This document shows positions 19,168 to 31,767 of a stretch of 64,000 bases of DNA, one piece after another. The translations under genes were made by a program, and so were the position numbers. Origin of the DNA: JAJCYK01 sp965212195 (lineage in GTDB: Bacteria; Bacteroidota; Bacteroidia; Cytophagales; Cyclobacteriaceae); the NCBI GenBank assembly GCA_965212195.1, contig CBDBUW010000021.1:124001-188000 (forward strand), given 5' to 3'. Under the pieces are notes generated by a model. It worked only from the letters and a program-made list of their open reading frames with translations, was not told the DNA's origin and made no database searches. Each line of letters starts with the position of its first letter. Position 1 is the stretch's first letter.

Positions 19168-19836
19168 TTAGGATTTTGTAAGCACTTCGTCAATCAGTCC
19201 GTAATCCTTGGCTTCTGTCGCCGTCATCCAATAATCCCGGTCAGAGTCCTTTTCGATATCACCTACTTTTTTACCGCTGTGTTGCGAAAGTATTTGATAA
19301 AGTTCTTTCCTCAAGGACAAAATGAGTTTCAAAGAGATTTCCATATCACTGGAAGGGCCTTGCATACCGCCGCTTGGCTGGTGTATCATTACCCGGGCGT
19401 GTGGCAAAGCACTTCTTTTGCCAGTGGCTCCTCCCGCCAACAGTACGGCACCCATGGAAGCCGCTAAACCTGTACAGATGGTAGCCACATCAGGAGTTAT
19501 ATATTGCATGGTATCGTAAATGCCCAGACCAGCAGTGACGGACCCTCCCGGGCTATTTACGTAGAGCATAACTTCTTTTTTCGCATCTGTTGATTGCAAG
19601 AACAACAACTGTGCGGTAATGATATTAGCGATGTTATCATCGACCGGCAAACCAAGAAAGATAATACGATCCATTATAAGCCTGGAGAACACATCAATTT
19701 CTCTAAAATTGGTAGGGCGTTCTTCAATAACCGCTCGGGTCATACTTTCTATTCTTTGAACATAACTGTCGAAAGTACTTCCTGAGACTCCTTGATCCTT
19801 GACGGCAAATTTCCGGAATTCGTTTTTATCGATCAT
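19168..19836 (-). CDS. clpP: ATP-dependent Clp protease proteolytic subunit ClpP
   Basis: 222-aa serine protease subunit of the ClpXP barrel. The catalytic Ser is in GLAASMGAVLLAGG, the His in MIHQPSGG and the Asp in SDRDYWMTA. The IVNSPGGS-type substrate groove is present as YVNSPGGSV. The N-terminal extension before IFLGLPVDD is short and typical of the phylum. clpX is directly downstream. A tig terminator lies between tig and clpP, so clpP probably has its own promoter. Confidence 0.97.
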   Translation of the reverse strand: MIDKNEFRKFAVKDQGVSGSTFDSYVQRIESMTRAVIEERPTNFREIDVFSRLIMDRIIFLGLPVDDNIANIITAQLLFLQSTDAKKEVMLYVNSPGGSVTAGLGIYDTMQYITPDVATICTGLAASMGAVLLAGGATGKRSALPHARVMIHQPSGGMQGPSSDMEISLKLILSLRKELYQILSQHSGKKVGDIEKDSDRDYWMTATEAKDYGLIDEVLTKS

Positions 19837-19862
19837 TGCTACTTTGATAATTTGAGTGAAGC

Positions 19863-19870
19863 TAAAACTA
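19863..19870 (-). promoter_or_regulatory. Possible -7 promoter element for clpPX
   Basis: On the minus strand TAGTTTTA differs from TAnnTTTG in the last base only. It lies 26 bases before the clpP ATG and downstream of the tig terminator, where a promoter would be needed. Confidence 0.3.
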
Positions 19871-19905
19871 CTTTATTTCAAATTAAAAGGTGTACAAAAA
19901 TAAAA

Positions 19906-19933
19906 AAAAAGCCCTTCGGAAAAAGGACTTTTT
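19906..19933 (-). terminator. Rho-independent terminator after tig
   Basis: Read on the minus strand, an 11-bp stem (AAAAAGTCCTT / AAGGGCTTTTT, one G-U pair) closes a six-base loop and runs into a T tract. It lies 20 bases past the tig stop. Confidence 0.75.
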
Positions 19934-19953
19934 AACCCACTAAGGTACATTGA

Positions 19954-21291
19954 TTATTTAGCCACAGCTTTTCTAAATTGTTCTAGATTGACCTCTTTTT
20001 TGGCAACACTGATTTCATTTCTAATGAAATCCATGATCTTATCGTTACGGACTTGATTAAAAACTTGCAAATAGTTCTGTCCTTCTTCACCTCTCAGATA
20101 GTTGTCCGCAAATACATCTAACTGGTCCTCCATTTGCCCGCTAAGGCCACTGCTGGCCAATTGTCCACGGATCATATCTTTGGCACGACTCACGACTTCT
20201 TCATTCTCAACTTTCACTTCGTTATCTTCAGCAATTTTGTTGAGGATAAGGTTCCATTTCATTTCTTCGGCATACCGGGGGTACTCCTTTTCTACATCTT
20301 CTTCAGTTACCTTCCCTTGGTTGGATATGACCAACCACTTTTTGAGGAATTTTTCCGGAAGGTCCATCTTAGTAGCCCCCACTAGAGTCTCCCGAATACT
20401 ATGTATTAAAAATTGATCAGTTTCACGCTCAAAGTTTTCACCCATAAATTCTTTGATCTTATCTCGTAACTCCTGCTCCGACTTGACCTGGTCTTTGCCG
20501 AAAAGCTTGTCATAGAATTCCTGCTCCAGGGCAGCGGGCTCTATACGGCTGACCTCCTCTACTTTTAATGAGACCTTAGTGTCCTTTAACGCTTGCAATT
20601 CATCAACGCTTATACCCAACATCCTGGCCTGGTATGCGGTCTCCTTAAAAGCTTTGTGCAAATCGAAAGCGATTTCGTCGCCGGCTTTTTGTCCCAAGAA
20701 TTTCTTTTGCTCTTTTTTCTCCACCTGATCTATGTAGATGGTGGTTGTATTATTGATGCCCCCTGCAGCATGAGTCAGTTCACCACTCACCATGTCACCA
20801 GCTTCCGACTGCTCTGGCTGTATGCGATTTCCGTAATTTTTCCGGATATTTTCTACTTCCTCATCCAACATCTTATCGTCGATCTTAATGGAGTAGGATG
20901 TTATCTTTTTCTTTTTAGATATTTCATACTTGAAGTCATCAACCAGCCCAATGTTGTATTCGAATTCAAAGTCACTCTGATTGTCCCAATCAATTTCCTG
21001 GTTCTTTTCAGAATTGGGAAGTGGATCGCCTAATATTTTAAGGTCGTTTTCCTTGATATAATTGGATATGGAACTGGAAAGTATCTGATTGATCTCTTCC
21101 ACTAATATGGATTTGCCGTACATTTTCTTCACTAAACCAATAGGTACCTTCCCCGGTCTAAAGCCTTTTAACTGCGCTTTTTTGCTGTATTCCCTGACTT
21201 TTTGTGATACTTGGGGTTGATAATCAGCTTCCTTTAACGTAATTTTAATAAGGGCTTCATTGGATTCTTGCCTGTCTAATGTTATGTCCAT
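19954..21291 (-). CDS. tig: Trigger factor (ribosome-associated chaperone)
   Basis: 445-aa chaperone at the ribosome exit tunnel. The N-terminal ribosome-binding domain carries the signature GFRPGKVP at about residues 43-50. A divergent central PPIase-like region follows (AGDMVSGELTHAAGG), then the long helical C-terminal substrate-cradle domain. Bacteroidota trigger factors typically have a weak FKBP domain, as here. It lies upstream of clpP and clpX, the common tig-clpP-clpX order. Confidence 0.92.
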   Translation of the reverse strand: MDITLDRQESNEALIKITLKEADYQPQVSQKVREYSKKAQLKGFRPGKVPIGLVKKMYGKSILVEEINQILSSSISNYIKENDLKILGDPLPNSEKNQEIDWDNQSDFEFEYNIGLVDDFKYEISKKKKITSYSIKIDDKMLDEEVENIRKNYGNRIQPEQSEAGDMVSGELTHAAGGINNTTTIYIDQVEKKEQKKFLGQKAGDEIAFDLHKAFKETAYQARMLGISVDELQALKDTKVSLKVEEVSRIEPAALEQEFYDKLFGKDQVKSEQELRDKIKEFMGENFERETDQFLIHSIRETLVGATKMDLPEKFLKKWLVISNQGKVTEEDVEKEYPRYAEEMKWNLILNKIAEDNEVKVENEEVVSRAKDMIRGQLASSGLSGQMEDQLDVFADNYLRGEEGQNYLQVFNQVRNDKIMDFIRNEISVAKKEVNLEQFRKAVAK

Positions 21292-21319
21292 CTGATAACT
21301 TATTTAGTACATTAAGAAC

Positions 21320-21363
21320 TAAAAACCCTCAATCTCAATAAGCTTGATATCGTGATTGAGGGT
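21320..21363 (-). terminator. Terminator after tRNA-Leu
   Basis: Minus-strand reading: a perfect 10-bp inverted repeat, ACCCTCAATC (21354-21363) with GATTGAGGGT (21325-21334), encloses a 19-nt loop that can form a smaller hairpin. Five Ts follow. It starts 9 bases after the tRNA and ends 29 bases before tig. Confidence 0.75.
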
Positions 21364-21371
21364 AATTGCAG

Positions 21372-21453
21372 TGCGGATGGAGGGACTCGAACCCCCATGC
21401 CGTGAGGCGCTAGATCCTAAGTCTAGTGCGTCTACCAATTTCGCCACATCCGC
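21372..21453 (-). tRNA. tRNA-Leu (anticodon TAG)
   Basis: Class II tRNA on the minus strand. The acceptor GCGGATG pairs with CATCCGC, the anticodon stem is CTAGA/TCTAG and the loop CTTAGGA gives anticodon TAG. It has a variable arm of leucine type, a GGTTCGAGTCC T-loop and discriminator A. No CCA is encoded. Confidence 0.95.
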
Positions 21454-21547
21454 ATGTTTAAATTGGAAGGGCAAAGGTAGTCCATTTTTTTAATAATCAC
21501 AACGTGGATATAACGTAAATTGACATGCAAATTGGGCTCCATTTTTC

Positions 21548-23761
21548 ATGATTACTATTGATCTAGAAGACGAAAAAAAGGAGATACTCAGGCGTTACCG
21601 TCGTCTGCTGCGTAAGGCTAAACCCTTTTTAAAGGACGGTGACGCCAAAATCATCAAAAAGGCCTTCAATACCTCCATGGAAGCGCATAAAGAAATGCGC
21701 CGACGCACCGGTGAACCCTACATCTATCATCCCTTGCAGGTAGCGATCATCGCCATTGATGAGATTGGATTGGGTACTACTTCCATAGTAGCGGCTTTGC
21801 TTCACGATGTGGTGGAGGACACCGACATGGAACTTTCGGATATTGAACGTGATTTTGGTTCAAAGGTGGCGAAGATTATTGACGGTCTCACCAAAATAGC
21901 GGGGGTTTTCGAAATGGGAACTTCGGCTCAGGCTGAGAACTTCCGGAAGATGCTGATCACACTTTCAGATGATGTCAGAGTAATTCTAATTAAGCTGGCT
22001 GATCGACTGCACAATATGCGAACACTTTCCAGCATGCCTCAGAACAAGCAGCTGAAGGTGGCCTCCGAAACCATTTATATTTATGCACCTTTGGCACATC
22101 GGCTGGGACTGTATGCCATCAAATCGGAGCTGGAAGACCTCTATCTAAAGTACACGGAGTCGGAACAATATGAAGAGATTTCCGCTAAGATCATCGAAAC
22201 CAAAGATGCCCGTGACAAATTCGTTAACCGCTTTATTCGACCTATTAAAAAGGAGCTTAAGGACCAGAAGTTTGATTTTGAGATCAAAGGCCGCACCAAG
22301 TCCATCTATTCTATTTGGAATAAGATGCGTAAACAGAATATCCCGTTTGAGGAAGTCTATGATCTGTTTGCCATACGCATCATAATGGACAGCGCACATG
22401 AGAATGAAAAGGCCGACTGTTGGAAAGTTTACTCTATAGTCACGGACTTCTATCAACCAAATCCCGATAGATTGCGTGATTGGATCAGTACGCCTCGGGC
22501 CAACGGTTACGAATCTTTACACACCACCGTAATGAGTAGTCCTGGTCAATGGGTGGAGGTTCAGATCCGCACGAAACGTATGGACGATATAGCGGAGAAG
22601 GGATATGCCGCTCACTGGAAATACAAAGACAACAAAAACAGCTCAGCATCCGGCCTGGAACAGTGGATTGAAAAAGTAAGGGAAATGCTGGAGCAATCGG
22701 ATGGTACGGCTATTGAGTTTGTGGACGATTTTCGCTCGAACCTCTTTCAGGAGGAGGTTTTCGTATTTACTCCTAAAGGGGAATTGAAAACCCTGCCACA
22801 TGGTGCTACTGCCCTTGACTTCGCTTTCGACATCCACACCGAGGTGGGCGCTCATTGCCTGGGAGCAAAGGTAAATCAACGATTGGTACCCCTTAATTAC
22901 ATATTGAAGAATGGCGATCAGGTGGAAGTGCTAACTTCCAAAAAACAAAAACCCAATGAGGATTGGCTGAGGTTTGTGGTCAGTTCTAAAGCTCGTTCCA
23001 AGATTAAGGAAGCCCTTAAGGAAGAAAGAAAGGCGGCCGCGTCAGATGGCAAGGAAATCGTAAAGCGCAAGCTGCGTCAAATGAAGCTTCAGTTGAACAA
23101 CGAAACAGTGGAACAGCTTAGGGCCTACTTCGACGAGCGTACAGTGTTGGATTTTTACTTTAAAGTAGGGAAGGGCCTGATCGATGCCAAGGAGATCAAG
23201 AAGTTTAAGGAGGTAAGATCCCTGATCCCCAAAGATCCCAAAGAACGCATTGAAGACGCCCAGTCTTTTGAGAAAAAGATCACCAAATTGCGCAAACAGC
23301 AAACAGATATACTGTTGATTGGGGAAGATATGGACGTCATTGATTACAAATTGGCCAAGTGCTGCAACCCCATTCCCGGGGATGAGGTATTTGGATTTGT
23401 AACTGTCAATGAAGGAATTAAAGTTCATCGTACCAGCTGTCCTAATGCTGCCGAGCTGTTGTCCAACTACGGATACCGTGTGGTCAAGGCCAAGTGGTCC
23501 TCCCAAATGGACAATGCCTTTCTCACAGAACTTAAGATCGTGGGTACAGATCGCGTGGGTTTAATTAACGATGTCACCTCCATAATATCCGGTGAGCTTA
23601 AAATAAATATGCGGTCCATGACCATCGCCACTGATCAGGGCATCTTTGAAGGTAGGATCACCCTTTACGTGCAGGATACCGGACACCTTGAGGTAATGAT
23701 CCGCAAGCTGCAGAAAGTGAAAGGGGTGGTGAAGGTAACCAGAATCGATGACGTTAAATAA
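21548..23761 (+). CDS. rel: Bifunctional (p)ppGpp synthetase/hydrolase (Rel/SpoT family)
   Basis: 737-aa long RSH alarmone enzyme. The N-terminal HD hydrolase domain is intact (PYIYHPLQV ... LLHDVVEDTD ... KLADRLHNMRTL), followed by the synthetase domain with IKGRTKSIYSIW and RANGYESLHT. Regulatory TGS (VFTPKGELKTLPHGAT), zinc-finger (KCCNPIPGDEVFG) and C-terminal ACT domains complete it. Both active sites look intact, so it is probably a bifunctional stringent-response enzyme. The fur-family gene follows 44 bases later with its own promoter element. Confidence 0.95.
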   Translation: MITIDLEDEKKEILRRYRRLLRKAKPFLKDGDAKIIKKAFNTSMEAHKEMRRRTGEPYIYHPLQVAIIAIDEIGLGTTSIVAALLHDVVEDTDMELSDIERDFGSKVAKIIDGLTKIAGVFEMGTSAQAENFRKMLITLSDDVRVILIKLADRLHNMRTLSSMPQNKQLKVASETIYIYAPLAHRLGLYAIKSELEDLYLKYTESEQYEEISAKIIETKDARDKFVNRFIRPIKKELKDQKFDFEIKGRTKSIYSIWNKMRKQNIPFEEVYDLFAIRIIMDSAHENEKADCWKVYSIVTDFYQPNPDRLRDWISTPRANGYESLHTTVMSSPGQWVEVQIRTKRMDDIAEKGYAAHWKYKDNKNSSASGLEQWIEKVREMLEQSDGTAIEFVDDFRSNLFQEEVFVFTPKGELKTLPHGATALDFAFDIHTEVGAHCLGAKVNQRLVPLNYILKNGDQVEVLTSKKQKPNEDWLRFVVSSKARSKIKEALKEERKAAASDGKEIVKRKLRQMKLQLNNETVEQLRAYFDERTVLDFYFKVGKGLIDAKEIKKFKEVRSLIPKDPKERIEDAQSFEKKITKLRKQQTDILLIGEDMDVIDYKLAKCCNPIPGDEVFGFVTVNEGIKVHRTSCPNAAELLSNYGYRVVKAKWSSQMDNAFLTELKIVGTDRVGLINDVTSIISGELKINMRSMTIATDQGIFEGRITLYVQDTGHLEVMIRKLQKVKGVVKVTRIDDVK

Positions 23762-23782
23762 AGAATTAATCTTTTAATGCTA

Positions 23783-23790
23783 TATATTTG
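23783..23790 (+). promoter_or_regulatory. Bacteroidota -7 promoter element upstream of the fur-family gene
   Basis: TATATTTG matches TAnnTTTG exactly, 16 bases before the ATG at 23806. It lies in the 44-bp gap after rel. Confidence 0.55.
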
Positions 23791-23805
23791 CCATTCGCAA
23801 TTACC

Positions 23806-24270
23806 ATGGTAATTAACAAAGAAATATTCAGCGAGGTCAAGAAGATATTTACCGCTTATCTGGAGAATAAAGGTTTGCGCAAAACCCCGGAACGTTTTGC
23901 CATTCTGGAAGAGATATACAGTCGTGACGGGCATTTTGATGTGGATTCCCTGTATATCAGTATGAAAAACAAAAACTATCGGGTAAGCCGGGCTACCGTC
24001 TATAATTCACTGGATCTGTTGATGGAATGTGACCTGGTAAGCAAACATCAGTTCGGTCAAAATCTGGCCCAATATGAAAAGGCCTACGGGTATAAACAAC
24101 ACGATCACCTGATCTGCACGGATTGTCACAAGGTAGTGGAATTTTGCGACCCACGTATTCAGAACATCCAAAATACTGTGGGTGAATTGCTGAACTTTAA
24201 GGTGATGCACCACAGTTTAATCCTATACGCATCTTGTTCCGATAAAAATTGCCTAAATAAAAAAGTATGA
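23806..24270 (+). CDS. Fur-family metal-dependent transcriptional repressor
   Basis: 154-aa ferric-uptake-regulator family protein. The N-terminal winged helix contains LRKTPERFAILEEI and YRVSRATVYNSLDLL. The dimerisation/metal domain contains KQHDHLICTDC. It has two structural zinc pairs, Cys-x2-Cys (CTDC) and a C-terminal CSDKNC pair. Whether it senses iron, zinc or peroxide cannot be read from the sequence. An in-frame TTG at 23788 is inside the promoter element, so the ATG at 23806 is used. The TGA overlaps the STAS gene ATG (ATGA). Confidence 0.9.
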   Translation: MVINKEIFSEVKKIFTAYLENKGLRKTPERFAILEEIYSRDGHFDVDSLYISMKNKNYRVSRATVYNSLDLLMECDLVSKHQFGQNLAQYEKAYGYKQHDHLICTDCHKVVEFCDPRIQNIQNTVGELLNFKVMHHSLILYASCSDKNCLNKKV

Positions 24271-24611
24271 GATATCAACACGAATTAGTTGACGGTATTT
24301 TCCTGTTGAAACTATTAGGGGATCTGATTGGGGAAAATCGCGGTCCTGAATTAATGGAGTTGGCTAATGAGCAAGTGAATAATGATGTTAAGCTTTGTGC
24401 AATCGATATTTCAGAAGTAAGATTTATTAATAGTAGCGGAATAGGTGTTTTAATTACTATTCTCACCAAGTTCAGGAATGTGGAAGGGGAGGTAGTTCTG
24501 ATCAATCCCTCGGAGCAGGTCAAAAAGCTACTCATCATTACCAAATTAAATGCCATCTTCACCATTGTCAATGACCGTGAGGAAGCATTTCAGGAGTTAA
24601 AGAAATCATAG
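24267..24611 (+). CDS. STAS-domain anti-sigma factor antagonist-like protein
   Basis: 114-aa single STAS domain of the SpoIIAA/RsbV type. The motif DISEVRFINSSGIGVLI contains the usual phosphorylatable Ser in the SSGIG loop. No partner kinase (RsbW/SpoIIAB) or phosphatase is encoded nearby, so its partner is unknown. It is coupled to the fur-family gene by a 4-base overlap and followed by purA after 5 bases. Confidence 0.85.
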   Translation: MRYQHELVDGIFLLKLLGDLIGENRGPELMELANEQVNNDVKLCAIDISEVRFINSSGIGVLITILTKFRNVEGEVVLINPSEQVKKLLIITKLNAIFTIVNDREEAFQELKKS

Positions 24612-24616
24612 CAAAG

Positions 24617-25900
24617 ATGGCAGTAGACGTATTACTTGGTCTCCAGTGGGGAGACGAAGGCAAGGGGAAAATTGTTGATGTCCTAGCGCCAAATTACCAT
24701 TTGGTCACCCGATTTCAAGGAGGACCTAACGCGGGACACACTTTGGAGTTTGATGGTATCAAACACGTTCTTCATCAAATACCCTCGGGAGTATTTAGAA
24801 ATGACATTGTTAATGTCATCGGTAATGGCGTTGTATTGAACCCCATTGTTTTTAAGAAAGAGATCGAAGCCCTGCTGAGTTTAAAAGTAGATGTTTCCGA
24901 AAATCTGAAAATCAGTAACCGTACACAACTTATTCTCCCCACTCATTGCTTATTGGATGCCTGCTATGAAAAGGCTAAAGGTGAAAATAAAATAGGCAGT
25001 ACCTTAAAAGGGATTGGTCCTACCTATCAAGACAAGATCGGACGTATGGGATTGAGGGTTGGAGATATTCTTAGCCCGGAGCTGGAAGCCAAGTATCATA
25101 AAATTGTAAAACGTCATAGCCAGATTCTGGATTACTACCAATTCGAATATCAACTTGAGGAGTCCAATAAGTTGTTTTTCGAGGCATTGGAGTTCCTGAA
25201 GAGCTTCGACATTGTCGATACGGCTTACTTGATTAATGAAGCTCTGTTGGATGGTCGCAAGATATTAGCCGAAGGAGCTCAAGGCTCTTTACTGGATGTG
25301 GACTTCGGTAGTTATCCTTTTGTTACTAGTTCCAATACCATGGTGGCGGGTGTATGTTCAGGTTTAGGAGTCCCTCCTTCACAATTGGGGGAAGTCTACG
25401 GGATCTTTAAAGCGTATTGTACCCGGGTTGGTAGTGGACCTTTCCCTACAGAGTTGTTTGATGAGGTAGGAGAGCGGCTACGAGCGGTGGGTCATGAGTT
25501 TGGAGCCACCACCGGTAGACCCCGAAGATGTGGTTGGCTGGATCTGCCAGCATTGAAATACGCCATTATGATTAATGGTGTGACTCAATTGTTTATGATG
25601 AAGGCCGATGTTTTAAATGAGTTTGATGAGATCCAGGTATGTACTCATTATAAACTGCCCGATGGTAGTGTTACGGAGCAGTTTCCATTTCATATAAGTG
25701 AAGGTCAGATCACTCCCGTTTATCATAAACTAATAGGCTGGAAGCAGTCGCTGGAAGGGCTGGCTCAATTTGAGGATTTACCGCGGGAATTGTTGGCCTA
25801 TGTGGATTACCTGCAACAAGAACTTGGGGTTCCTATTAATGTAGTTTCTACAGGTCCGGATCGTGAGCAAACAATCCTGCGCGATCAAATTTTAGCCTGA
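24617..25900 (+). CDS. purA: Adenylosuccinate synthetase (PurA)
   Basis: 427-aa enzyme that forms adenylosuccinate from IMP, aspartate and GTP. The N-terminal loop QWGDEGKGK holds catalytic Asp13, and GPNAGHT holds the catalytic His. IGSTLKGIGPTYQDK, AEGAQGSLLDVDFGSYPFVTSS (quoted as AEGAQGSLLDVDFG and SYPFVTSS) and TTGRPRRCGWLD are family signatures. purB, the next step to AMP, is encoded at 51187. purA ends 116 bases before the rRNA promoter element. Confidence 0.97.
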   Translation: MAVDVLLGLQWGDEGKGKIVDVLAPNYHLVTRFQGGPNAGHTLEFDGIKHVLHQIPSGVFRNDIVNVIGNGVVLNPIVFKKEIEALLSLKVDVSENLKISNRTQLILPTHCLLDACYEKAKGENKIGSTLKGIGPTYQDKIGRMGLRVGDILSPELEAKYHKIVKRHSQILDYYQFEYQLEESNKLFFEALEFLKSFDIVDTAYLINEALLDGRKILAEGAQGSLLDVDFGSYPFVTSSNTMVAGVCSGLGVPPSQLGEVYGIFKAYCTRVGSGPFPTELFDEVGERLRAVGHEFGATTGRPRRCGWLDLPALKYAIMINGVTQLFMMKADVLNEFDEIQVCTHYKLPDGSVTEQFPFHISEGQITPVYHKLIGWKQSLEGLAQFEDLPRELLAYVDYLQQELGVPINVVSTGPDREQTILRDQILA

Positions 25901-26215
25901 TAATAAAGAGTATCGCGGTGGCTGAAGTGGTCTAGTGAGAGTGACAGCCAAGAGTCGCCTACAGTTAGGATAAAAAATAAATAAAAAAATAGTTTGTGGG
26001 AGTGGGAAAAAGGGGTTAGTTTTGCATCCGCTTGAAGGGAAAGACCGTCCAAGCGGGTATGACCTGGGGAGCTTTTCCGGAGGTTTTACACGAAGGGCCC
26101 TTAGGGTCCAGAAAGTTCATTGAGTGACTGAGTAATGAAAGATAGCAACCGCTTAGAAATGACTAAGTCAATTTTAAGAAAAGGGCCAGCGACGACACTT
26201 CGTTTAAGTTATATT
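25901..26215 (+). other. rRNA operon leader and upstream region
   Basis: Gene-free stretch between purA and the 16S gene. It contains the rRNA promoter (see 25994-26024) and a roughly 190-nt transcribed leader, GC-rich and structured in part, that should be removed by rRNA processing. No convincing purA terminator or ORF was seen. Confidence 0.6.
25994..26024 (+). promoter_or_regulatory. rRNA operon promoter (Bacteroidota consensus)
   Basis: TTG at 25994-25996, a 20-bp spacer and TAGTTTTG at 26017-26024 match the Bacteroidota pattern TTG-N(about 17-23)-TAnnTTTG. An A/T-rich tract (25970-25990), resembling an UP element, lies directly upstream. Confidence 0.85.
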
Positions 26216-27736
<1,521 letters not shown>

Positions 27737-27878
27737 CTAGAGACGCTAGTGGGGCGCAGCTTGCTGCACCCTACCAGTAAGAAGAGGTGTTGTTACAGGC
27801 CTGGTTGTTATTTTTCATTCAGTTGCTCAACGATATTGCACACAAGGGGGCTTGAGCCGATTCAAGTCCGAGAAACAG

Positions 27879-27952
27879 GGGCTTGTAGCTCAGGTGGTTA
27901 GAGCGCTACACTGATAATGTAGAGGTCCGTGGTTCGAGTCCACGCAGGCCCA
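27879..27952 (+). tRNA. tRNA-Ile (anticodon GAT)
   Basis: Spacer tRNA. The acceptor GGGCTTG pairs with CAGGCCC (one wobble), the anticodon loop CTGATAA gives GAT, the T-loop is GGTTCGAGTCC and the discriminator is A. No encoded CCA. Confidence 0.97.
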
Positions 27953-28010
27953 CTGGGTTTGTGCGGGGGGAACCACCCGCCCACCCCCACTCACAGAGAC
28001 GCTGTGAACC

Positions 28011-28084
28011 GGGGAATTAGCTCAGCTGGCTAGAGCGCCTGCCTTGCACGCAGGAGGTCATCGGTTCGACTCCGATATTCTCCA
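28011..28084 (+). tRNA. tRNA-Ala (anticodon TGC)
   Basis: Spacer tRNA. The acceptor GGGGAAT pairs with ATTCTCC, the anticodon loop CTTGCAC gives TGC and the T-loop is GGTTCGACTCC. CCA is encoded immediately after (28085-28087). The Ile-Ala order in the 16S-23S spacer is typical. The remaining spacer (27737-28273) shows only processing-stem-like sequence. Confidence 0.97.
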
Positions 28085-28273
28085 CCACGTCGAAAGCAGT
28101 TCGACGGAGTTTATCCGCCTGTGGCGGGATATGCTCCACCAGATTGCCGGGTATGATCACCAGGGTTAGCCGACCCGTTTGAGTGATGATACTGTAAGGG
28201 GCAATTAAAAGTTCATTGACATGTTGTTTAACAGAGTAGAAAAAAAAGAAAGAGCACGAGGTAAATCGTTATA

Positions 28274-31180
<2,907 letters not shown>

Positions 31181-31271
31181 TAACCATTTATCTGGTGCGC
31201 ACTTTCGTTTTTTCTATTCTGTGACAACACGTCAAAAGTATTGGGTCTGTCCCCTTGGACAGGCAAAGGTC

Positions 31272-31385
31272 TTATGGTGACTATAGCACCGGTGTCCACC
31301 TCTTCCCATTCCGAACAGAGCAGTTAAGCCCGGTAGCGCTGATGGTACTGCCTTCACCGGTGGGAGAGTAGGTCGTCGCCAGATT
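31272..31385 (+). rRNA. rrf: 5S ribosomal RNA
   Basis: Typical Bacteroidota 5S: TGGTGACTATAGC at the 5' side, CACCTCTTCCCATTCCGAAC and GTTAAGCCC in the middle, and GGGAGAGTAGGTCGTCGCCA at the 3' end pairing with the 5' strand. Exact ends are uncertain by a few bases. Confidence 0.95.
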
Positions 31386-31395
31386 TTATTAGAAG

Positions 31396-31429
31396 AAGAG
31401 TACCGCTCATGGTGGTACTCTTTTTTTTT
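31396..31429 (+). terminator. Rho-independent terminator of the rRNA operon
   Basis: 9-bp stem AAGAGTACC / GGTACTCTT closes a 9-nt loop, followed by a run of nine Ts. It begins about 11 bases after the 5S gene. Confidence 0.93.
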
Positions 31430-31675
31430 GTTTAGGCCCTCAGTGGTCTAGAAGAACGCCCCCCCGTAATGATTGGAGATGGGCTATTGGCGATTAGCCA
31501 TGTTAAGATCAGCCCCCCGTAAAAATAATTTTCCGCTGATCTCCACGGCTGACACCCTCCATGGGTAACTTGATAATGGGTGGGTGGGGGGCACCCCTGG
31601 CTTAAAGCAATAAAACCAAAGAGCCACAAAATGACGGCTTGTTTTCATAGGTATACCTAGCACTATTGCCCTGTC
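31430..31675. other. Gene-free region after the rRNA operon
   Basis: No credible gene. It contains several C- or G-rich homopolymer runs (for example around 31457 and 31514) and leads into the heptamer repeat. The longest ORF (31432-31629, minus) is 65 codons with no coding character. Confidence 0.5.
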
Positions 31676-31767
31676 CCGTCAACCGGCTACCGTCTCCCGT
31701 CTCCCGGCCACCGTCTACCGTCTACCGTTCACCGTCTACCGTCAACCGTCTACCGTCCCACCGTCAA
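31676..31767. repeat. Degenerate 7-bp tandem repeat (consensus CCGTCTA)
   Basis: Thirteen consecutive units of CCGTCTA and variants (CCGTCAA, CCGGCTA, CCGTCTC, CCGTTCA). All are 7 bp except one of 8 bp. The last unit (31761-31767) contains the stop codon of the minus-strand gene at 31764. There are no spacers, so it is not a CRISPR array. Confidence 0.9.

Noticed and set aside
25916..25962. tRNA-like sequence GGTGGCTGAAGTGGTCTAG after purA
   Set aside because: No acceptor stem or anticodon arm can be formed. It is probably part of the rRNA upstream region.
31432..31629. 65-codon ORF on the minus strand after the rRNA operon
   Set aside because: Proline- and glycine-biased composition without motif, domain or start context. 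It lies in a low-complexity region.
31676..31767. CRISPR-like array
   Set aside because: Units are 7 bp and contiguous, with no spacers and no cas genes. It is a simple tandem repeat.
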